Source of the DNA: Actinomycetes bacterium
Lineage (GTDB): Bacteria > Actinomycetota > Acidimicrobiia > Acidimicrobiales > JAJYXR01
DNA: 38,073 nt
Assembly: GCA_021801525.1 (NCBI GenBank)
Contig: JAJYXW010000125.1
Span: 1-38,073 of the forward strand
Direction of reading: 5' to 3'
Below, piece after piece: positions 32,440 through 38,073 of this stretch (position 1 is the first letter of the stretch; every line of letters begins with the position of its first letter). Position numbers and translations under genes: made by a program. The notes under the pieces are model-generated. The model was not told the origin of the DNA and searched no databases. It worked only from the letters and a program-made list of their open reading frames with translations.

Positions 32440-35160
32440 CTAGCACTGTCCCTCGATGGCTGCTCTAGACGGTATCCGCACCGTGGCGATCCCGTAGGGC
32501 CGGAGCTCGAACCCGCCTTCCACGGCCCCGAGCGGACGGCCGCGGAGGTCCACTAGCCACGCGCGCTCCTCTCCTACCCTTACGGTCGCGGAGCCGGATC
32601 TCGGATTGAACACTCGGACCTCGAGCGCTCCATCCACCCGTCTGAGCGCGGACACCTCCGCTCCCTCGACAACGAGGCCACTGCCCTCCGGCGGCCTGCC
32701 TCCCCCGCCGGGCGCGTACACGACCTCCAGCGGGAGGAACGCGTCGTCCACGAGCTCGTAGGGGTCGTAAGGTCGGTAGGATCCACCCGCGCCACCACCG
32801 CCACCATCACTGCTGGTGCACAGCGCGTAGCGCGCCTCTATTCGCCTTCCCACCATCTGCAGGCCCTCCACCGGGGTGAGTGGCCCGGCTGGCAGGGGTC
32901 TGTATGTCATGCCGAGCCGCGAGAGCATGCCGGTGGAGCGGAGCAGGGTGAGGGCGAGCGTGCGCGCCGCTAGGCCGCTTGGCCCTGGCTCGACGTCCAC
33001 CAGCTCGTACTCGTGCAGCCCCTCGTGAGCGACGTATAGGCCACCGGCCGAGACGAAGCGCCTCGACGGGAAGGTGGGAAGTCCGAGCTCCTCCGGGCGC
33101 CCCTCGGCCTCGAGCCCGCGTGTCACGACTGCGAACGCGCACTCCGCCTCGGAATGGGCCGCCGGCTGCCGCAGGGGGAGGTGCACCCGCACCCGGTGGT
33201 CGCGGCAGGGGTTGACGAAGGCGGTGGCCACCCGCACGAAGCGCTCGTCCGCGCGCAGCTCGAGTGTCGTGGTGACCTCCACCGTGGCCTCTCCGGCACG
33301 TCCTTGGGTGGAAGCGTCCACCCGTTCGGGCCAGCGGTAGCGGGCTCGGATGGCGACGGCGGCCCTGAGCGGGCCGTGCTCCAGAACCTCTACTGTCACG
33401 TCTTCGGGCATGTCCACGAGCGTGTCGTTCTCGGGGGGCGAGTAGTTGTAGGAGTCCCCGTGGTCGCCTCCGTCTACCAACCGGCCATACCCCGGAATGC
33501 CGTCGAGCGAGAACGTGCCGTCCGAGGAGTCCACGGCGAGGGCAACGAGTCCGTTCGCGAGGAGCGGCCCGTCTTCGACGCGTACGGGGTGCTCAGGGGC
33601 GACTGGCCTGATGGCCTGCCATCCGTACCCTCGGACGCCCTGGACCAGGGCTAGCACCCTCCGCGACGCCGGCTGATCGATCCTCACCCTCACGACCGCG
33701 TCCGGCCTGGCGTCGAGGCGCGCCGCGATGTCGCGCTTGATGGCGTCGACGGGGACGTCGTGGCGCTCCTCGTGGCCCATCACCACCGTGATGTCGATTC
33801 CCGACTCGTCCTCTGCCACCCGGACTTCCTGCACCCAGGTCTCGGAGTCGACTTGGGTTCCCTGGAGCGTGCCGAGCACGTTCCTCACCGTCGAGGCGTC
33901 TAGCGTGAGCACACCGGGCATGCCGGAGCGTTCGGAGATCACCTGGACCGGGGCATCCGGTGGGAGGGCGCCGGCCCCGAGCACCATCTCCACCACGCCG
34001 CCACGTGGCCTGTGGGAGGGGTTCACGACGGTAGGGCCTCCCTCGGCGAGCGATGCGCTGAGCGCGCTGAGAGCCCTTTCGGTCACGCCCTCGGCGATCT
34101 GGCGGGCCTCCGCAAAGCGGTGGAGGACCGAGTCCACCACCTCGTCCACAGAACAGGCGCAGATGGAGTCGTGAGCCGCGTTCTGGATCATGCGGAGCCA
34201 GGCGAAGTCCAAAAGGCGCTCCGGCCAATCGCGAGGAGGGAGGAAGAGCGCTCCGTAGGGTTCTGCACGGCGCTCGATGGCACGCTCCGTGATGGCGGCG
34301 GCCTTCTTCACATCGACGCGGTTCGAGGCCACGCCCATGAGCAGGTTTGCCCGCGCCCCCGAGCGCAGCTCCCCGGACCAGGTCGGTAGATCATCCGCCG
34401 GGGCCGAAGCCAGGTAGGCGGGCAGGGACGTCACCTCGAAGTGGATCTCGTCCTGGATCTCGTTGGCCTCGTCGAGCAGGCGGCCCAGCCAGGGTTGGGG
34501 CGCCTGGTGGTCCGTCCCGTTCATGTAGAGGAGGCTGCCCAAGGTGAACCCTGCTACCTCTGCCGCCTGGGCGCGGACGCGTCTCACCAAGTCCTTCGCG
34601 TCACGAGGGAGCGACTGGCCGTTGCTGTAGCCGGTGACCAGGTACTCCGCCCGCACCCGCGAGCCGTCGGGGGCTTCCCACCAGAAGGCGCTCTTGGAGA
34701 TGCCGGAGGGAACCCCCCGCCACACGACAGCGTGGTCGAAGCCTGCCATACGCAGTACCTGGGGCATCTGGGCGATGTGGCCGAACATGTCTGGGAGGTA
34801 GCCGACCTGCATGGCCCCACCGAAGGCGGCGGCCCGCTTCATGCCGAGCTGCAGGTCGCGCACGATGGTCTCACCGGAGACCAGGAGCTCGTCCATCAGC
34901 ACGTACCACGGGCCGACCGAGAGCCTGCCCGCCGACACCAGGTAGCGCAGGCGGTCCTCCGCGTCGGGGCGTACCTCCAGGTAGTCGTCTACGGCGGCCA
35001 TCTGCCCGTCGAGGAGGAAACACGAGTAGGAGGGGTCGGTTTCGAGAAGGGAAAGCACCTGGTCGAGCACCTCGACAAGGCGCATCCTGAAGGTCTGGAA
35101 CGGCTCGTACCACTCGCGGTCCCAGTGGGTGTGCGGCACTATGACGACTTCGAGGCTCAT
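32440..35160 (-). CDS. Glycoside hydrolase family 38 alpha-mannosidase
   Basis: 906 aa, zinc-dependent retaining alpha-mannosidase. The N-terminal PHTHWDREW (H12 and D14 as zinc ligands), nucleophile D124 in GYLPDMFGHIAQMPQ and the later NAAHDSICACSVDEV motif define GH38. C-terminal beta-sandwich domains follow. The start at ATG 35160 puts the zinc motif at residue 10, as usual. There is no signal peptide, so it acts in the cytosol, perhaps on mannosides released from glycans, mannosylglycerate or lipoglycans. The stop lies in the repeat shared with the cyclase gene. Confidence 0.92.
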   Translation of the reverse strand: MSLEVVIVPHTHWDREWYEPFQTFRMRLVEVLDQVLSLLETDPSYSCFLLDGQMAAVDDYLEVRPDAEDRLRYLVSAGRLSVGPWYVLMDELLVSGETIVRDLQLGMKRAAAFGGAMQVGYLPDMFGHIAQMPQVLRMAGFDHAVVWRGVPSGISKSAFWWEAPDGSRVRAEYLVTGYSNGQSLPRDAKDLVRRVRAQAAEVAGFTLGSLLYMNGTDHQAPQPWLGRLLDEANEIQDEIHFEVTSLPAYLASAPADDLPTWSGELRSGARANLLMGVASNRVDVKKAAAITERAIERRAEPYGALFLPPRDWPERLLDFAWLRMIQNAAHDSICACSVDEVVDSVLHRFAEARQIAEGVTERALSALSASLAEGGPTVVNPSHRPRGGVVEMVLGAGALPPDAPVQVISERSGMPGVLTLDASTVRNVLGTLQGTQVDSETWVQEVRVAEDESGIDITVVMGHEERHDVPVDAIKRDIAARLDARPDAVVRVRIDQPASRRVLALVQGVRGYGWQAIRPVAPEHPVRVEDGPLLANGLVALAVDSSDGTFSLDGIPGYGRLVDGGDHGDSYNYSPPENDTLVDMPEDVTVEVLEHGPLRAAVAIRARYRWPERVDASTQGRAGEATVEVTTTLELRADERFVRVATAFVNPCRDHRVRVHLPLRQPAAHSEAECAFAVVTRGLEAEGRPEELGLPTFPSRRFVSAGGLYVAHEGLHEYELVDVEPGPSGLAARTLALTLLRSTGMLSRLGMTYRPLPAGPLTPVEGLQMVGRRIEARYALCTSSDGGGGGAGGSYRPYDPYELVDDAFLPLEVVYAPGGGGRPPEGSGLVVEGAEVSALRRVDGALEVRVFNPRSGSATVRVGEERAWLVDLRGRPLGAVEGGFELRPYGIATVRIPSRAAIEGQC

Positions 35161-35212
35161 TCTACGAGGCTACGTGCTACTGCAGCGCCGTTGGGCGGAT
35201 AGCTTTGGCAGC

Positions 35213-35632
35213 GTGGTTATCGCGTTCGGCACCGACGAGGAGACCGAGCTCACGCGACGGATCGTGGAGGACTTGCGCGCGCAGGGTCATCAGGTGACGG
35301 AGCCTGTCCGCGGGGCTCAGTGGCCCGAGGTCGGGCGGGCGGTGGGGGAGGCTGTGTCGTCAGGACAGGCCGATCGCGGCATCGTGTGCTGCTTCACCGG
35401 GACCGGGGTCTCGATTGCGGCTAACAAGGTCGCCGGAGCTCGTGCGGCCCTTTGCACCGACGCGGCAACTGCTGCCGGTGCCAGGCGCTGGAACGACGCG
35501 AACGTGCTGGCTCTGGGCCTCAGGCTCACCTCGGTGGAAGTCGCCCGCGAGGTCGTCGAAGCGTTCCTCTCGACGCCGGTCGACGCCGCCGAGCGGGACG
35601 CGATCTGCAGGGTGGAGCCAGCTCTGGGATAA
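35213..35632 (+). CDS. RpiB/LacAB-family sugar-phosphate isomerase
   Basis: 139 aa from GTG 35213, 52 nt from the divergent mannosidase start. No strong Shine-Dalgarno is visible. The core GIVCCFTGTGVSIAANKVAGARAALC matches the RpiB active site, with C60 at the catalytic cysteine position. RpiB usually begins IGSDHAG; here it is FGTDEET, so the conserved His is missing and the substrate may differ from ribose 5-phosphate. The neighbouring mannosidase may mean a hexose or mannose phosphate, which is speculative. Confidence 0.8.
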   Translation: MVIAFGTDEETELTRRIVEDLRAQGHQVTEPVRGAQWPEVGRAVGEAVSSGQADRGIVCCFTGTGVSIAANKVAGARAALCTDAATAAGARRWNDANVLALGLRLTSVEVAREVVEAFLSTPVDAAERDAICRVEPALG

Positions 35633-35641
35633 CGTTCAGTC

Positions 35642-35929
35642 ATGGCAACGTTCCTGATGCTCTCGACCCTCGGCCCCGAAGGCATGTCGACCCTGCGCGA
35701 CAACCCGGTCCGCCTGAAGGAGGTCAACGAAGAGGTGGAGTCCATGGGGGTGAGGGTGCTCTCCCAGTGGGCGGTGCTCGGACCCTACGACTTCGTCACA
35801 GTCCTCGAAGCCGACGATGCCGAGGCTGTGTCGCGCGTCGCGCTCATGCTTGGTGCCCGGGGCACGCTGAAGACGCAGACCCTCTCCGCCATTCCCATCG
35901 ACGACTACATTGCAGCGCTGGGGCGCTGA
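35642..35929 (+). CDS. GYD-domain protein
   Basis: 95 aa, 9 nt after the isomerase, so in the same operon. The sequence FLMLSTLGPEGMSTLRDNPVRLKEVNEE and the motif AVLGPYDFVTVLEADD are typical of the GYD family, a small ferredoxin-like fold of unknown biochemical role that is frequent in actinobacteria. It has no signal peptide or membrane helix. Its stop is 4 nt before a 17-bp repeat. Confidence 0.85.
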   Translation: MATFLMLSTLGPEGMSTLRDNPVRLKEVNEEVESMGVRVLSQWAVLGPYDFVTVLEADDAEAVSRVALMLGARGTLKTQTLSAIPIDDYIAALGR

Positions 35930-35933
35930 CCCC

Positions 35934-35975
35934 GGCCCTCAGACCGCCGTGGCCCTCAGACCGCCGTGGCCCTCA
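35934..35975. repeat. 17-bp repeat between convergent genes
   Basis: GGCCCTCAGACCGCCGT at 35934-35950 and 35951-35967, exact, then GGCCCTCA at 35968-35975. The TCA at 35973-35975 is the stop codon (TGA) of the minus-strand gene. This is a second case, besides 32350, where a junction array supplies a stop. Confidence 0.9.
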
Positions 35976-36212
35976 GTACCACCAGAGCCCCTGCTTGCGG
36001 CGTTCGGGGCGCACGTCGTCGGGTTCGAACACGTCCGGTAGAACGCTCCCGTCGGAGAGGCGGCGGATCATGAAGCCGTCCCGAACCCTCTCGACCACCT
36101 CGAAGCCATGCGCCCAGCTCCCGAGATATCGGCTCCTCACGTCCACCCTGGTGCCGGGTTCGGGTTCCTGGGCAGACTTTGGTGTTACCACCCTTGCCAT
36201 AGTATCGACCAT
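35973..36212 (-). CDS. Small conserved protein of unknown function
   Basis: 79 aa from ATG 36212, with CAGGGGG 8-9 nt upstream; the ATG at 36200 is an alternative. The C-terminal half GSWAHGFEVVERVRDGFMIRRLSDGSVLP is highly ordered, looks like a small beta-barrel, and ends PERRKQGLWWY. I recognise this as a recurrent actinobacterial small protein but know no function. It is divergent from rnhB across 83 nt in which no clear regulatory site is visible. Confidence 0.75.
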   Translation of the reverse strand: MVDTMARVVTPKSAQEPEPGTRVDVRSRYLGSWAHGFEVVERVRDGFMIRRLSDGSVLPDVFEPDDVRPERRKQGLWWY

Positions 36213-36295
36213 GCCGGATCCCCCTGTGATTCGATTGCCCGAGCGGCTCGAAGGTCGGGTCGTCATGCTGTCTCTCCCATGATGCGCCTATCCCA

Positions 36296-37078
36296 GTGCT
36301 CTGGCAAGACCCGATATCTGCGCGGGGCGCCGTTCTGAGCGCGCTCTTGCCTGGTGCCCAGTTGCCGGGCCTCGCCTTGGAGGAGGCCGCCGCGGCCTCA
36401 GGCCACCAACTGGTAGCCGGTGTCGACGAGGTCGGACGAGGTGCATGGGCTGGTCCTTTGAGTGTCGGCATCGCCGTGCTCGATGCCGACCGCCTCGCTC
36501 GGGGCCTGGCGGTGCCGCCCGGTCTCACCGACTCCAAGCGCATGACCGAGAAGCGGCGCGAAGAAATATTCGAGCCGGTGGTCTGCTGGTGCTTGGCGTG
36601 GGCGATCGGTCACGCCGAGCCGGAAGAATGCGATGCCTATGGGATCACGTCGGCGCTCGGCCTGGCCGCGCTCAGGGCTGCGGCCTCGCTTCCGGCCGGC
36701 TTGCTGCCCACGGCGGTGCTACTGGACGGCCAGCACGACTTCGTCACGCCGGCGAGAGCTGCCCAGCTGGCCCCCCCGGTGCGACTCGATCAGAGTGAAA
36801 GCAGCTCGGCGAGCAAGATCAGCCCGGCGAGGGGCCCGGCCGAGAGCGCGTGGTGCCCGCTCGTGGTGCCGGTGGTGCGGGGGGACTCGACCTGTGCCTC
36901 GATCTCGGCGGCTGCCCTGCTCGCCAAGGTCACGCGTGACCGGATGATGCGAGCCTTCTCCTCCCGGTACCCGGACATGGGATTCGACAGGCACAAGGGC
37001 TATCCGACGCCAGCGCATCGCCAGGCTGTAGCCGCGCACGGCATGACGCCGCTTCATCGCCGGAGCTGGTCGTGCTGA
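36296..37078 (+). CDS. rnhB: Ribonuclease HII with internal insertion
   Basis: Cleaves RNA of RNA-DNA hybrids and single ribonucleotides in DNA. 260 aa from GTG 36296, with no strong ribosome binding site. The catalytic DEDD set is D44 and E45 (AGVDEVGRGAWAGPL), D144 (VLLDGQHDF) and D197 (VVRGDSTCASISAAALLAKVTRD). YPDMGFDRHKGYPTPAH follows, as in the family. Between D144 and D197 there are 52 residues; in E. coli RNase HII the matching aspartates (D108 and D126) are 18 positions apart. The extra stretch, about 151-190, is Ser/Ala/Pro-rich and likely a surface loop. Confidence 0.92.
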   Translation: MLWQDPISARGAVLSALLPGAQLPGLALEEAAAASGHQLVAGVDEVGRGAWAGPLSVGIAVLDADRLARGLAVPPGLTDSKRMTEKRREEIFEPVVCWCLAWAIGHAEPEECDAYGITSALGLAALRAAASLPAGLLPTAVLLDGQHDFVTPARAAQLAPPVRLDQSESSSASKISPARGPAESAWCPLVVPVVRGDSTCASISAAALLAKVTRDRMMRAFSSRYPDMGFDRHKGYPTPAHRQAVAAHGMTPLHRRSWSC

Positions 37079-37112
37079 AGTGCGGCTCACGCCGTGAGCT
37101 CGAGCTCGAGCC

Positions 37113-37868
37113 TCAGGCTGACCGGGGGAGAGGTTCCACCAGCTCGCCGTCCGGGCAGAGCAACCCGAGACCCAACTCCCGGGCTGCTTCGTCAACGCCG
37201 GTGTAGACGCGTAGCCCGTAGACGTAGGAGAGGTAGGAGCCCGTGATGCCGGCTGCCGCCGCGAGGCCGTCCAGACCTGCGGCAAATCGCCGCACGTCTG
37301 CCGGCCGGAGCCTGGTCTTCGCCTCGACCAGCACAGGAACCTCCTCCCCCTGAGGGCTGCTGGCATGGGCCAGCACGTCGATCTCTCCGTTCACCTGTAC
37401 TGGCTGCGGTATGCCGTGAACGTTCCAGCCACGGCGCTCGAGCACGGTCACCACGACCGAAGATGCATCCTCCTCCACCGTGCCCCCGACCACCTCCGCG
37501 AGCCGCCCGACTTCCTTCCGAAGGCTCGCATGGCCCTTCTCGAGCCTCTCCAAGCCCTGCTCGACCCTGTCCTGGCGGTCCTCGAGCCTCTCCATGCTCT
37601 GCTTCAGACCCGCCTGGCCCTTCTCGAGGTTCGCCTGGCCCTTCTCGAGGTCCGCCTGGCCCTTCTCGAGGTTCGCCTGGCCCTTCTCGAGTCGCACGAG
37701 CCGTCGCTCGACGGCGAGCATGGCGTCCTTCATGTCGCGGATGTCACGGGTGTTCTCGGCCACGAGCTCAGGCAGCCGGAGGACTTCGTCGCCTAGGAGA
37801 ACGGCTCGGAGCTGGGCGCGAAGAGCGGGATCGCTCTCCATCTGCCGGATGATCCCGAGGGTGTCCAC
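37113..37868 (-). CDS. Coiled-coil protein with PD-(D/E)XK nuclease-like domain
   Basis: 251 aa from GTG 37868. Residues 1-40 contain a DPALRAQLRAVLLGDEVLRLPELV motif. Residues 41-125 are a coiled coil, including four 7-residue repeats LEKGQA(N/D). The C-terminal domain (about 130-245) has E162-x-D164 (NGEIDVLAHAS) and E182-x-K184 (VPVLVEAKTR), the metal-site pattern of PD-(D/E)XK nucleases. It resembles the DUF3782-like family that combines coiled coil and nuclease fold. Its biological role is unknown; DNA repair or defence are possibilities. It is convergent with rnhB. Confidence 0.78.
   Translation of the reverse strand: MDTLGIIRQMESDPALRAQLRAVLLGDEVLRLPELVAENTRDIRDMKDAMLAVERRLVRLEKGQANLEKGQADLEKGQANLEKGQAGLKQSMERLEDRQDRVEQGLERLEKGHASLRKEVGRLAEVVGGTVEEDASSVVVTVLERRGWNVHGIPQPVQVNGEIDVLAHASSPQGEEVPVLVEAKTRLRPADVRRFAAGLDGLAAAAGITGSYLSYVYGLRVYTGVDEAARELGLGLLCPDGELVEPLPRSA
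37611..37694 (-). repeat. Four 21-bp repeats in the coiled-coil gene
   Basis: The plus-strand unit CGCCTGGCCCTTCTCGAGGT plus T or C at 37611, 37632, 37653 and 37674 encodes one coiled-coil heptad, LEKGQAN or LEKGQAD. Near identity at DNA level suggests that the copy number can change by slippage, lengthening the coil by exact heptads. Confidence 0.92.
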
Positions 37869-38001
37869 GGTGATGATCCTACCGCTACGGGTGTGACACC
37901 CCTCCGCTGCTCGCCCAGGCGGGCTACCCTGTCGAGGTGGGGCGCGGTCTGGTTTGCGAGACGAGCCTCATCGTCGAACCGGCCTCGAGCACCAGGCGAC
38001 G

Positions 38002-38073
38002 GTGAGCTCGCGCAGGGACGTGTCTCCGGACGCCCGGGGCATGGGCGAGTCCGCGACCGGCGAGCCCGCGACC
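38002..38073 (+). CDS. Possible 5' end of a truncated gene
   Basis: GTG 38002 opens 24 codons to the window edge (VSSRRDVSPDARGMGE and so on). The last 30 bases are two 15-bp repeats (GGCGAGTCCGCGACC type, 38044-38058 and 38059-38073) encoding GESAT and GEPAT. In many actinobacteria a yraN-type gene lies close to rnhB, but nothing visible identifies it. The preceding 133 nt (37869-38001) hold no recognisable feature. Confidence 0.3.
   Translation, partial: MSSRRDVSPDARGMGESATGEPAT

Noticed and set aside
35637..35665. AACGTT palindromes near the GYD gene as further KstR-like sites
   Set aside because: They lack the two-base centre of the AACNNGTT core and do not form the 14-bp palindrome.

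Overview
The window is high-GC DNA, densely packed on both strands, with many GTG starts and short overlaps of the ATGA or GTGA type. It looks like a chromosomal segment of an actinobacterium, most likely of the class Acidimicrobiia. The main clues are: an HU protein with a mycobacterial-type Lys/Ala tail; an F420-pathway guanylyltransferase (CofC/FbiD) divergent from gpsA near that HU gene, as in mycobacteria; KstR-like operators beside steroid-type beta-oxidation genes; a class III cyclase with an N-terminal regulatory domain; and a secreted protein with the YWLVAADGGVFSFG repeat that I associate with Acidimicrobiia. The class-level assignment is inference. No tRNA, rRNA, insertion sequence, phage or CRISPR array is visible. 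No gene-free stretch exceeds 300 bases.

Layout. (1) 1-4.5 kb: a possible attenuator, then a branched-chain amino acid operon leuB-ilvE-cimA and a conserved hypothetical gene. (2) 4.6-9.2 kb: an acyl-CoA dehydrogenase, a secreted putative beta-propeller protein and a GlcD-type FAD oxidase. (3) 9.4-17.3 kb: a gene set with an RND adaptor, an RND pump, a DUF5666-like lipoprotein, an OmpR-type regulator and a sensor kinase. (4) 17.35-18.4 kb: an AhpD-like protein and a methyltransferase. (5) 18.5-25.8 kb: a steroid/acyl-CoA degradation group: FadA5-like thiolase, EchA19-like hydratase, hotdog thioesterase, an orphan PAS histidine kinase, a FadD ligase and an MFE-2-type SDR. Two near-identical promoter/operator modules (18539-18567 and 24757-24785) carry a KstR-type palindrome at the same offset from the -10 box, which ties the group into one predicted regulon. 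(6) 25.8-28.4 kb: an orphan VirD4/TraG-like ATPase with a small partner, divergent from the HU gene. (7) 28.4-32.4 kb: a LmbE deacetylase, CofC, gpsA and a cyclase coupled to gpsA. (8) 32.4-38 kb: a GH38 alpha-mannosidase, an RpiB-like isomerase, a GYD protein, a small conserved protein, RNase HII with a large insertion, and a coiled-coil PD-(D/E)XK protein.

The most unusual property runs across the whole window. About sixteen short tandem-repeat arrays (units of 11-22 bp, each locus with its own unit) sit almost exclusively at gene ends or in gene-to-gene junctions. Arrays inside reading frames have unit lengths divisible by three; most purely intergenic ones do not. In several cases the array itself supplies the stop codon of the flanking gene, once for two convergent genes at the same time.
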